Shown here: positions 50,415 to 60,900 of the stretch, piece after piece | How positions within the stretch are numbered: position 1 is the first letter of the stretch | Layout: every line of letters begins with the position of its first letter | Position numbers and translations under genes: made by a program | Notes under the pieces: generated by a model | What the model saw: the letters and a program-made list of their open reading frames with translations, nothing else | The model's database searches: none | Told to the model about the DNA's origin: nothing | Assembly (NCBI RefSeq): GCF_034702125.1 | Contig: NC_085862.1 | Coordinates: forward strand, 18,438,391-18,502,390 | Direction of reading: 5' to 3' | Length of the DNA stretch: 64,000 nt | Source: Engraulis encrasicolus | Taxonomy: Eukaryota > Chordata > Actinopteri > Clupeiformes > Engraulidae

Positions 50415-50697
50415 TAACGGTAGGGACACATAGGAGGCGAAGCAAGCGAAGCGAAGAGAGGCGAAATCCAACCGTCATCAGGTCGTCGCGGCGAATCAAA
50501 TGGAATGGAACAGTTATGTTGTTGATTTGATTGGGCCGCGGCAGGCGAATTCGCTCCTCATTTGCATAACATTAAACTTTCTTTAATAATTTCGCTTTGC
50601 TTCGCTCCTGTTCGCTTGCTTTCGCTTGCCATCGTTTGCCTTCGCCTCTCTCATAGGAATGAATGGCAAAATTCGTGTGTAAGTGTCCCTACCGTTA
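50415..50697. mobile_element. MITE
   Basis: Ends TAACGGTAGGGACAC and GTGTCCCTACCGTTA. Internal GCGAAGCAAGCGAAGCGAA and its complement. 283 bp. Confidence 0.85.
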
Positions 50698-51176
50698 TGA
50701 TTTTTTTTAAATCCTATCCTACCGCAACCTGTAGGCTAGGGGGCCCCAGGCCATCTTAATCAAGCCCTGCACACAGCATTGGAGACACCAAATCCCTCCT
50801 GCAATCTCAATGCTCTATCTGAATGTATCAGGGGGTTTTCTCAGTTTGAGTCTGTGCAGTTAGTTGTTGGGGGAAGGCTTAGAACAACGTTACTAGCCTA
50901 TTACATGCAGTTAAAGCAGCCTTTGGTTCCACAGCTTGGCTAATGACATGGTGCCAGATGATACTCTTTTACTTTTTATACTTTTTCTTTTCTACTTTTT
51001 GGGGACTTTTCCGAGCAAAAACTTTTCATGAATTCTAGAATCCATGAGCACATGACAATAAATATCTTGTATATCTTGTATCTTGTTCATGTTCTAGTCT
51101 AGTAAATAAAATAAATGCACTCTAAATGGTCATTAATGCTCCCTGGATGCAGCGTTCAGATGAACCTACTGTACTG

Positions 51177-51266
51177 TACTGTAGGTATGCCCAGAGTTTG
51201 ATCCAGAGAGTGACTCATTGCTGCCTCTGCTCTGCTCTGTGTGTGTGTGTGTGTGTGCGTGTGCGT

Positions 51267-51299
<33 letters not shown>

Positions 51300-51400
51300 C
51301 GTGTGTGTGTGTGTGCGTGTGCGTGTGCGTGTGTGCTGTGCGCGTGCGTGCGTGTGTGCGTGCGTGCTGTGTGAGTGTCAGTGTGACCTCCGGGTGTCTT
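51177..51400 (+). repeat. Duplicated segment with (GT)n, copy 2
   Basis: Second copy of the block at 49891, 1.29 kb downstream, followed by a GT/GC alternating tract to 51375. Confidence 0.85.
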
Positions 51401-51436
51401 GCTTACCAAAACGGCTGATCTCTTCTCCATGCTGTT

Positions 51437-51483
51437 GATCCTCCTCCTCCTCCTCCTCCTCCTCCTCCTCCTCCTCCTCCTCC
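51437..51483. repeat. (TCC)n microsatellite
   Basis: About 15 TCC units. Confidence 0.95.
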
Positions 51484-51973
51484 TCATCCCTGATCCTCCT
51501 CCATCCGGCCCGCTGTCCCACTCCGCTCCTCTCTCAGGCAAGACGCCGCTCCCTCTCCTGTCCCGACCCGCGTGCACGTCTGTAAGAAGTGGCATTAGGC
51601 TAATCCCCTGGAGCTGCCCTGAGCGATGTGGTGCGGCACAGTGCGGAGCGGAGAGGAGAGGAGAGGAGAGTGGGGTGTAGAGTCAGAATCAGTTAGTGGA
51701 GGTGCACTTGAGGGAGGAGAACTGCGTGTGACTGGACTGCTCCCACTGTATAGTGTGGCCCACTGGACTGCCATACTGACTGGACTACCTCTACTAGCTC
51801 ACTGTAGAATTTAGACAACTGACTGGACAGTGGCCAACTGACTGGATTGCTCCACTGGCTTGCGGTAGAGACAGAGGTGCTCTTGAGGGAGCAGGACTGT
51901 GTGTGAGTGGCTGAAACTGGACTGGACTTGAGTGGACTGCTGTACTGGCTCCCTATAGCACCAGAGCTCCGGG

Positions 51974-52105
51974 ATGGGGCTACATGGTCCGCGTGTCTCC
52001 AGCCAGGTGACCACTGTGCTCCCCCTGCTGCCCCTGCCCCTGCTGCTGCTGCCTTGCGGTGTAGTGAGGACGGAGATGGAGGAGGCTGCGGAGGAGAGCT
52101 TGTAG
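51974..52105 (+). other. Upstream ORF in frame with the candidate alternative crb1 start
   Basis: A 43-codon frame with its own hydrophobic, Leu/Pro-rich core (LPLLPLPLLLLP) ends in TAG three bases before the ATG at 52109, in the same frame. If transcribed it would be a uORF, or the remnant of a longer leader. The surrounding 130 bp are GC-richer than the intron. Confidence 0.3.
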
Positions 52106-52108
52106 ACC

Positions 52109-52163
52109 ATGGGGACTCTCACGCTCTGGGTCACGCTTTGGGCTGCTCTGTTGCTAAGTGGAG
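52109..52163 (+). CDS. Candidate alternative crb1 first exon (second signal peptide)
   Basis: ATG in strong context (GACCATGG) opens 18 codons plus one base: a compact, Trp/Leu-rich hydrophobic leader, MGTLTLWVTLWAALLLSG, ending exactly at a donor G|GTAACC. The exit phase is 1, the same as crb1 exon 5, so it could splice in frame to the unseen exon 6. A short photoreceptor isoform (CRB1-B) starting from an internal promoter just upstream of exon 6 is known in mammals, and this exon sits in the corresponding intron. It could instead be a chance leader, or the first exon of an unknown gene, but no such gene follows before 64000. There is no transcript evidence here. Confidence 0.5.
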
Positions 52164-52360
52164 GTAACCCCCCCTGTGTCTAGTTGTACCCTTTGTGTGT
52201 AATTGTACATTGCACTGCATTTAGAAGATGCTAAAGGTCTGAGCATCTGGACAGGTTAGTTAGCAAGCGGAGACAGTATGTTTAGAGGATGCCACAGGCC
52301 TGGACTGTTGTGCTATTTAGTGACAGTAAAGGCCCCCTCTCTGTCCAGACTGTCCAACTG

Positions 52361-52381
52361 TGTGTCTGTGTGTGTGTGTCT

Positions 52382-52467
<86 letters not shown>
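52361..52467. repeat. (GT)n microsatellite
   Basis: About 45 GT units, 200 bp after the candidate alternative crb1 exon. Confidence 0.95.
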
Positions 52468-52469
<2 letters not shown>

Positions 52470-53454
52470 TAGGTGGCATAGGGCCCTGTGAGACTTCCTG
52501 TGTACTTCCAAAGGCAGTGTTGTGCATGAGCTGTAAGCACTCCCTCCCTCCCTCTCCCTCCCACTCCCTCCCTGGTGGTGTGCTGTGTTGCGAGCTGTCC
52601 GTGCTTTTGTTTTGTTTATCCTGCCGCTAGCGCTGAGCATATGTGCAGCCCTTTGAAAACCCACACACAGTCTGATGTAGCCGCTAAAGCCCGATAGCGG
52701 GGTCACTACATAGCTTGATGCCGATTCTGTAAACAAATAGATTATCAGATCAGCAGTGATTGCCTTGCTAGACGCTGTAAGTGTGGCAGGATGTCCACAG
52801 CGTTTTTTTTAAAAGTCTAAAAACATCTGAAAGAGATGGCCTGCCTGCCTGCCTGCCGGATCCTCAATGATGGTTTTGTAATGGTGGCTGGATGCTGGTT
52901 TTGTAACCCAATGGGATTAGCAGAGCTTGAGATCCTTAGTGACTGTCTGGCCAGTTCATGGGAGGGTAATTTACAATGGTTTGGTAAGTAAACATGCAAA
53001 TAGGACATGGAACATATTGTTCAAGCGCACACCAATGGGGTCAGGCAGAGTGGGGCTCAAACCGGCAGCCTTCTAGTTGCCAAACAATGTCCTCTACCAC
53101 CTGAGCAACAAGCATCCCTTCAGACAGTATATGCTGAACATGATACTTGTTTTGTAAGCAAACAACTTATTAGAGATAGGGACCATCAGTGACCTTGTTT
53201 CCAAACCCTGCACGTGTGGCTTGATGATCATTGTACAGTTCATTCTAATAGATTATCGATAAGGAACAGATAAGTGAGTGTGTCTCCAGGCCCTGTTAGC
53301 ATGGCTTGATGCTGGTTTACTCATCAAAAGTAAACCATCAATGAATGGCTGTGAAAGTGAAGTGAAAGTCCACCTGGGAAACTCCAACTCCCATTGTCAT
53401 TGTGTCACAGCAATCCACTGCACACAGGTGTTCACGGCACACTGCACACAACGA

Positions 53455-53690
53455 AATTACATTTTATGCCTCACCTGTGCAAGGTGGCAGGCCCCAATGG
53501 CGCCCCAAGGGAGCAGTGCGTCGGGACTGTACCATGCTCAGGGTACCTCAGTCATGGAGGAGGATGGGGGAGAGCACTGGTTAATTACTCCCCCCACCAA
53601 CCTGGCGGGTCAGGGGGTCGAACCGGCAACCTTTGGGCTACAAGTCTTACGCCCTAACCGCTTAACCATGACTGCCCTAACTGCCATGAC
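53455..53690 (-). mobile_element. tRNA-derived SINE
   Basis: Minus strand: ATGGTTAAGCGGTTAGGGCG (A box), AGCCCAAAGGTTGCCGGTTCG (B box end) and a body with GGTGGGGGGAGTAATTAACC. Confidence 0.8.
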
Positions 53691-54239
53691 TGTGTTTCCC
53701 AGACCTAAGGGGTTAGGTGAGTGATGGTTTTGTGAGCAAATCAATTGATTGTCGATTGAAAATTGATTTGTAAGCAAATCTGTTGATGGTTTTTGTAAGA
53801 AAATTGACTGTTTATTTGTACAGTGCATTCCATGCACAAGGACAGTGTAAGTCGTTGTATAAGAACACAGGAACTACTGATCATCGGTCATCTTGGTCAG
53901 ACCCAGTAAGCACGACTTGGTGGTTTTATATGTATGTAAGCATGACTTAATGGTTTTCTACTTATGTAAACAGATCATTAGAGGGATCATCAGTGGCAGT
54001 GGGGCTACATGTGGGCTGGTGACTATGTGATTGTTTGAGGGATTATCAGTGAGTCATCAGTGGGCAGATGATCACAGAACTCAATGAGTGTGTGACTACA
54101 CACAGTACATTTTGCTGTGTTAATCCAAGACTTTCCCAAGAAAGAACACAAGGATTTAACACTTTCAGTTGGCTCTACTCTCTGGGTATTGAATTAACAC
54201 AAGCCCGGTGCTGCTTGTGTGGGTTTGGAATTGTTTTGT

Positions 54240-54352
54240 GGAAAGAGTAGAAGTCTGCGCACTGTAGCTCCGCTTTGAAAATGTATTCAGGTCATACAAC
54301 GTTTTGACCCAATAATGTCTTCATCAGGCATGTGAGGTGATTATGAAGATTC
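54240..54352 (-). mobile_element. Retrozyme/Penelope-like short insertion
   Basis: 113 bp flanked by the 16-bp duplication TTTGGAATTGTTTTGT (54224-54239, 54353-54368). Hammerhead motif on the minus strand. Confidence 0.8.
54291..54333 (-). ncRNA. Hammerhead motif with one core change
   Basis: Minus strand: stem I strand CAUGC, CUGAUGA, extra A, stem II GAC-AUUAUUGG-GUC, AAA in place of GAA, ACGU, U, GUAUG. Stem I pairs five bases including one G-U. The G12-to-A change should abolish cleavage. Confidence 0.6.
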
Positions 54353-54514
54353 TTTGGAATTGTTTTGTCACCGAAAAAAGTTATTAAAGGTAGAGACCAT
54401 CAGAAGTGGCCATATGTGTCAGTTGGTCGGTAGAAGATCATCAATGGATATGTGGGTATGTGGCTGTAGGGTGTAAATAATGGCATTTATATGGCTCAGT
54501 GATGGTTGTGTAGT

Positions 54515-54912
54515 AGTTGTGTGGATCGGCACTGCCCTCACGATCCAATTCGATTCAATCACGATTCGGGAGGTAGCGATTCGATTCGATTCAATCCTAC
54601 AATGCATTGCAATGCATTACATTTCTACTGAAAGCAAAGGAAATGTTTAATCAGTCATGATGAGGCAATACAAGTAGTCAGATACTGAGCAACAATTTAT
54701 TGGCTGATTTCAGTATCAGTCTGTATCAGTCTTGCAATGATTTGAAGTGCTTTTATTTAATTTAACATTCATTTGCTCCCGAAATATCCATGGAAGTAAT
54801 TGAAACTTAAAAAAATTGCCGGATCGATTCTGGAACTTGCCGGATCGATTCTGGATCGTCCATGCCTCGTTTTGGATTGCATCGCCAAATCGATCATTGT
54901 TGACACCACTAC
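54515..54912. mobile_element. hAT-like element
   Basis: GATCCAATTCGATTCAATC and AAATCGATCATTG near opposite ends with GTGTAGTA on both flanks. Ends diverged. Confidence 0.45.
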
Positions 54913-55316
54913 TGTGTAGTAAGATCATCAATTAGTAAATGCAAAAGACAAGAGAGGTAGTGGTCATCAAGGACTGTGTCTGCAGGCCCTGTATAGTTCG
55001 GAGAGGACGGTTTGATATTGGTTCTGTGAAAACAAGGGCTTGATGTAGTAGTTTTTCTAAGCAGATACATGATTAGAGGTAGAGAAGATAAACAAACATG
55101 TTTTCAGACCCTATCAATACAGTTTGATGCTTTAGACCCTTTAGAAATGGTTTGATGCTGGGGTTTTTTGTCATCAGAGGTTCTGATCTTCAGTGTTTGC
55201 AGAGCCTGATGGTGGCATGTTTTTGTAGTCAAAGACCAATCGTCGAAGGCTGTCATCATCATCAATGGCTGCGTTTTTGTAAAGGGTATAGTCATCATCA
55301 TCATCAATGGCAGGGA

Positions 55317-55468
55317 AGCCGACAGGGGGGGACAAATAGGTCTGTTGTCCCGCGCCCAGGGAGAGAGGGGCCCCAAATTTGGGTCCTCATTACATTTTAT
55401 GTATTAAATGGGGGGCCCTTTCAGATGACCTTGTCCTAGGCCTGGCAAAAGCTGTCAGCGGCCCTGAT
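55317..55468 (+). repeat. Interspersed repeat, second copy
   Basis: Direct-orientation match to 32575-32720. Confidence 0.75.
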
Positions 55469-55469
55469 C

Positions 55470-56509
55470 AATGGTAATGTGGCCCCTGGCCAACCCCTCG
55501 TCTGCCTACCTGACAGCCCTATGGGGGATAGATGGTGAGCTCTGCCAGTTGGCAGTTGGCACCAGACTCTAAAACATGGATGTTGTTATTATAATACGAC
55601 TGGCATCGCATGCTGATCAGCCCTTACCAAGCGCCGCTTGTGGATCGGATACCATATTGCACAGCAGATGTGGGCCTGGGGGAGACACTGAACTGATTCG
55701 TTCACCATTGAATGGTATCTGTGTTGAGTAATTGTTACCATTATGTCAATTAGATGAATGTTTCATCTAGTTCACATGGTAGCTATTTTTTATGTTGGTG
55801 TGAATGTAATTGCACTTCTGTCATAAGGTTCACTGTAGAGGGTTTATTTTATTTTATATTGTTCCTTTGCCTTATTGTTTTAATTAGTCTAACATGGACT
55901 TTAATCAAATAGTACCGGTAATTGTAATTCTGTGTAAAGCTTGCTTTGGGAAAAAGTGAAACAAGCATTAATTATCTGTGTGGAAACGATGGTGAACATT
56001 AAGGATTGGCGTGAGTCATTGGCAACAAACACGGAAGCTAGGGCATGTAAACACACATCAATACACAACCACAAATTAGTGATGGTGCAGTACAATGACG
56101 AGTACAGCAAGATACTGAACCATGACAAGCATATTGTGCCCCTTTGCAAGGTGTCGTTTGTCAGGAGAAGACAATTGGTTGTGATGTCTGTACCTGCGTC
56201 ACTGTGTAAAGCTACTCCACTAATGTAAACGAAGGTAAACCCCCACCCCCTGACCCTGTGGTAGGGTAATAGTATATTACACAGTTGGCGTAGCAGCTAT
56301 AAGCAGTCAAGTGTGTACCTGTTGCTAATGTGTGGGCGTGTCTGTGTTCCTGTACCAGGTGTCCTGTACCAGGAGAACATAGATATCTCTGCTCTAAACT
56401 ACTGCCGTGGTGGCTAATATATAAATCAGTCACGTGTGTAGGCTACCTGTTAGTGATGTTGAGGTGTCTCTGCCTCCCTTCTCTAGGTCTCCTGTGCCAG
56501 GAAGAGATA
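55470..56509. other. crb1 intron 5 stretch without recognised feature
   Basis: No exon candidates with both good splice sites and coding bias. A short duplicated phrase CCTGTACCAGGTGTCCTGTAC lies at 56351. Confidence 0.4.
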
Positions 56510-56655
56510 TCTCATTGCATTACACTTAGCTGACGCTTTTATCCAAAGTGACTTACAGATATTACAGGGTATTGGTTACAGTCCCTGGAGCAGTGTGGGG
56601 TTAGGTGCCTTGCTCAAGGGCACTTCAGCCATGGAGGGAGGAAGGGATTGGTATG
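56510..56655 (-). mobile_element. tRNA-derived SINE fragment
   Basis: ACGCTTTTATCCAAAGTGAC, GTTAGGTGCCTTGCTCAAGG, as in 34760-34945. Confidence 0.65.
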
Positions 56656-56664
56656 GGTCAGAGG

Positions 56665-56831
56665 TGTCAAAAGTAAAAGAAAAAGTAAAAAAAGAAACAC
56701 TGTTTCCTTCCAACACGGGTAACTTATCTGAGTAACCGGTAGACCTGTGTACTTGTCTTGCGATCAGTTAATTCTGCACTGTTTGGATCAAATTTGTAGT
56801 GGGTTCTCGTTAGGTTTTTAGTGTTGTTCAG
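56665..56831 (+). repeat. Older interspersed repeat, left part, split by the retrotransposon
   Basis: It shares the segment TTTCCTTCCAACACG, GTAACTTATCTGAGTAACC and TTAGGTTTTTAGTGTT with 21378-21575. The right part resumes at 63950-64000 with ACACAGTCTATCTACC, as in the uninterrupted copy. Confidence 0.8.
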
Positions 56832-57830
56832 TGTGAAAAGGCAGCCCTCCCTTTTCACAAACGCCACTGAGCAGCACGCTACAATGTAGCTTGCTAACGT
56901 CACACGCTCACAGGCGCATACATGGACACCTGCACACACCTCCATACACCAGCGCGCACACGCGAATCTGAGACTTTCACTCGCGGAGCCGGCAACCGCA
57001 TTTGAGAGCTCAATGTTACACCAACACTCCAAAAACTTTTTGTACTTACCTGAGTGACCAGCCATCGCAGCGTTCGGTGAGGTACCCGCCGATATCGCTC
57101 CATAATCCCAAACCGCTCCAGTTTCCACACATTGCACACACAAACACAAACGCACACACTTCCTGGTCCGACAACTTTTCCTCCCCTGGGAAACACGAAC
57201 TATGGGTAGGGGGATAGTTAAAGCCCAGTCCGCCAATCAGGGACTTGAATTACCTGGCGGGGTGAAATGAAATGTTTGATGTATTTGGAATGCTATTTTT
57301 ACCGGTAATGTTGTTGTTTTGAGAAATGTGTTTAATTGAATGTATGCATACAGTAATGTGTTTAATGTCAATTGTTTAGGAATGTAGTTTAACAGTGAAG
57401 ATGAAGTAGTGCATTGTTTTAGCTGTACCTTTTTTCTTGCATAGTGGTCTCAACCAATCAGTCAGTGATGTAGTCCAATGATTATGCAATTTGCCAATTA
57501 TGTCTGTTTGTATAAAAACCCCACTTTTTGCTCAGTCTGTTGTTGGAGGCTAGGAGAAAGGTTGGTGCCTGAGACTGTCGCTGTGCAAAAAGGTATTGTG
57601 CTCTCTGCGCTTAGATTTATTTGTTAGTTTATTATTTTGAAACAACCATCGTGTTGATTTTTGTTTATGTTTTGAAAAGTCTTTTTTTTTGTTACTGCAC
57701 CTTTTGGTTAGAGCACTGTAAATAAATCTACACCGCTTCATTTGCACTGGACATCGTTGTTGCTCGCTTTCATTCCGTTTGGTGGCCATCCTGCAGTGAA
57801 ACCCGAGCCAGAGGGCTCACCAATTTCACA
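56832..57830 (+). repeat. 5' LTR
   Basis: 999 bp. It opens with a short inverted repeat (TGTGAAAAGG paired with CCTTTTCACA around 56850-56859). A CCAAT motif at about 57454, a TATA box TATAAAAACC at 57511-57520 and AATAAA at 57721-57726 place transcription start near 57540 and the R/U5 border after 57740. Confidence 0.95.
57511..57726 (+). promoter_or_regulatory. LTR core promoter and polyadenylation signal
   Basis: TATA box at 57511 and AATAAA at 57721, with the same pair in the 3' LTR at 63625 and 63835. The 210-bp spacing is compatible with an R region that starts about 30 bp after the TATA box. Confidence 0.7.
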
Positions 57831-57832
57831 TT

Positions 57833-57850
57833 TGGTGTCGAGAAGTGAGA
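57833..57850 (+). other. Primer-binding site
   Basis: TGGTGTCGAGAAGTGAG starts two bases after the 5' LTR. TGG pairs with a tRNA CCA end. The following bases resemble the 3' end of a tRNA-Leu more than other tRNAs I can recall, but the match is imperfect. Confidence 0.6.
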
Positions 57851-57900
57851 TCGTGGCGCCGACACGAAAGTCAACAAGGAAGAAGTGCAAGCAGAGTGAG

Positions 57901-60900
57901 ATGGCGTACAGGAAGTTGAAGAAGAACCCCCTGGGTCCAGGTGAGGAAGAGGTCGAAGGAGCCATTGGAGGAGAGCCACAGACACAACCTGACGACGGCG
58001 ACAGACCGCAAGACTCATTCAACCTTTCAGACCTGTACAACCTACTGAGACGGTCCATGCAGACGCAGGAGAAAGAGATGGAGAAGCAAGAGAAGCGGTG
58101 GCGCAGCATCCAGATTCAACTGGGCAATGTTCGTGACGAGCTGGAGGACAATCGCAGGAGTTCCAGTGGAGGCCATCAGCAGCCAGATGGAGTGAGGCCA
58201 GCAATGCAGAATGCAGACGCAGCACACACGTTGGCAGCAGTGGTAGCAGAAGCGGCGGCGGCGGCGCATCCGGCGACGGCGACCCTCCAAGCAGCAGCGC
58301 ATCCGGCAACGGCGGCCCTCCAAGAAGCAGCGCACCCAGCGACGGCGGCCCTCCAAGCAGCAGCGCATCCGGTGACGGCGGCCCTCCAAGCAGCAGCGCA
58401 CCCAGCGATGGCGGCCCTTCCAGCACCTGCAGCGCATCCAGCGACCCTCCAAGCAGCAGCGCACCCAGCGACAGCGGCCCTCCCAGCACCTGCTGCGCAT
58501 CCAGCGACGGCGATGGCGGCATTCCAAGTACCTGCGGCGCATCCAGCGACGGCGGCATTCCAAGTACCTGCGGCGCATCCAGCGATGGCGGCCCTCCAAG
58601 CACCTACGGTGCATCCGACAGCATTGGCCCTCCCAGCAGTAGCAGCAGCACTGGCGCATCCAACGGCAGTGGCGCAACCGACGGCAGCAACCCTCCCAGC
58701 ACCAGCGGCGCATCCAGCAGCAGCAGCCCTCCCAGCAGCACCATCAGCAGGGTATCCAGCACCACCACCAGCCCCGTGGATGACTGCAGCTCCAGCAGCA
58801 GGCCCAGCGACCCTGGTTCCAGATCCAGCAGCACCAGCGCCGGCAACGTGGACCAGAGCAGCAGTGCCAAAGCTAGAGGACGGTGACGATGTGGAGCAGT
58901 ACATGACCACCTTTGAACGCCTCGCCACAGCCTACAGGTGGCCCCTAGCCCAGTGGGCTACATTCCTGGTACCGTACCTGTCGGGCAAAGCTCGGGCTGC
59001 TTACGTCGCCATGGACCCATATGAAGCTGTGGACTACTTCAAGGTGAAGACTGCCATCCTAGCCAAGTATGAGATTAACGCCGAAAGCTACCGAACACGG
59101 TTCAGGGAGCCGAACATTCAATCTGGTGAGACGCCGAAAGAATTCTACAACCGACTGAAGGACTTGTATCAAAAATGGATTCGCCCGGCAGAGCACACCG
59201 TAGAACAGATTGGTGAAGTGCTCATTCTGGAACAATTCCTGCGCTCGCTCTCCCCGGAGGTGAGAGTGTGGGTTAAAGAGCACAACCCCAGCACAGGCCA
59301 GAAGGCTGCAGAACTCGTCGACGCTTTCCTGTCAGCCCGCCGTGGAACGAAGGACTTCAGATCCCAAGGGCCCAACAGAGCACCTCAATCTCCGAAGGGT
59401 AAGTCTGTGGGATATGGGAGTGGAGTTGGTCCTGGTCCGGGGAGTAGTGCACAGAGTAGGGGCCCAAGCACTAGACACTATGCACCTCAACACCCTTCTC
59501 AGTTTAGACCTACTGACACATCCACCAACACATCTGCCAACACACAGGCTGTATGTCATTATTGTGGTAAGCCAGGCCATTGGGCGAGAACTTGTCCTCT
59601 GAAGAAAGTTAAAGGCGCTAGCTGCAGTATGGTTTCTGTGCCTAGACCTAGGACTGATGCTGTGTATGCTGACAGTGTGCCAGTGATGGATGTGATTGTG
59701 AATGACAAACCGGCAAGGGCTCTCCTGGACACAGGCAGCACCCACACTTTGGTGCAACCACACCTGGTTCAGCAGCCTGAAGCCATGACTGGTGAAAAAC
59801 TGAGAGTAGTGTGTGTGAATGGTGATGTCCATGAATACCCCATAGCACTGGTGTCTGTTAAAGTGCAAGACCAGATGTTCAGGTTAGAAGCCGGTGTTGT
59901 TGAAGGCTTGAATTATCCTGTGGTCTTAGGTCAGGATGTGGTGATTCTGCCAGACCTGGTGCAGACGGCTCTCCCAATGAGTTGCGTTGCTACCAGGGCG
60001 CAGGCTAAAAAGGCACAAGAGTTGTTGCGTGAAATGCCCTACAGTGGAGAAAATATTTGTCCCCCTGTAAAATTGAGAGACAGGAAGACACGCCGACAGC
60101 GTAGGCATGACAAACTAGTTGGCACAGTTAAAGTCATGTCTGGTGCAGAGCTAGAGGCAGTTCCTGATGCAGTGAAGGATATGTGGCAAGTACCTGATGA
60201 TCTGAAAGAGTTGCAAAACCAAGATGATTCACTGAAAGTGCTGTTTAACCAAGCTGTGGAAGTTGAAGGTGTGAGCACAGGCCAGAAAAAGACCCTGCTG
60301 GGTGAATTTTACTTTGTGCGTGATGGCTTACTGTATCATCAGCCGGAAGATGGCAGTGCAGAGCAGCTGGTAATTCCGACCTGTCTGAGACAGAAAATTT
60401 TGTGTTTGGGTCATGACATTCCTTGGTCTGCACATTTGGGAAGTGTGAAAACCTTGCAAAGGATTTCAGACAGATTTTACTGGCCAGGATTGTATACTGA
60501 TGTGCAAAAACACTGCAAAACATGCCCCACATGCCAGCTATACAGCAAACACAAAGTCAGGCCATACCCACTTCAACCACTGCCAGTGATAGATGTCCCA
60601 TTCACCCGAATAGCCATGGACATTGTAGGACCATTAGAGCGCACACAATCAGGCTACCAGTACATTTTGGTAATATGCGATTATGCCACACGTTATCCTG
60701 AAGTGTTCCCCCTCCGTAAGGTTACTGCTAGAGCCATTGCCCCTGCACTATTGCAGCTATTTTCAAGGGTGGGAATTCCCCGGGAAATATTGACAGACCA
60801 GGGGACAGCTTTCCTGTCTAACACCTTAAAGCAGGTTTATGGGTTGTTGGGTATTAGTGCGATCAGGACCACTCCCTACCATCCCCAGACAGATGGACTT

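Larger units (their letters stand above)
52700..55220. repeat. Highly decayed long tandem repeat
   Basis: Phrases such as TTTGATGCTGGTTTTGTAAG, ATTAGAGGTAGAGACCATCA and TGTCTCCAGGCCCTG recur in the same order at about 52714, 52880, 53145, 53250, 53721, 53945, 54375, 54963 and 55050, separated by other insertions. Confidence 0.55.

Noticed and set aside
51540..51583. Possible 44-nt exon between CTCTCTCAG and GTAAGA
   Set aside because: The splice sites look reasonable, but its phase does not fit crb1 and the pyrimidine tract is a TCC microsatellite.
48960..56800. Search for crb1 exon 6 (laminin-G) in this interval
   Set aside because: No frame with laminin-G features or suitable splice sites was found. 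The exon must be to the right of the window.
56724..57789. Short frames inside the LTRs, identical in both copies
   Set aside because: Their identity only reflects LTR identity. No similarity to known proteins.
58019..58928. Minus-strand frames over the Gag repeat region
   Set aside because: Antisense of the Ala/His/Pro coding minisatellite.
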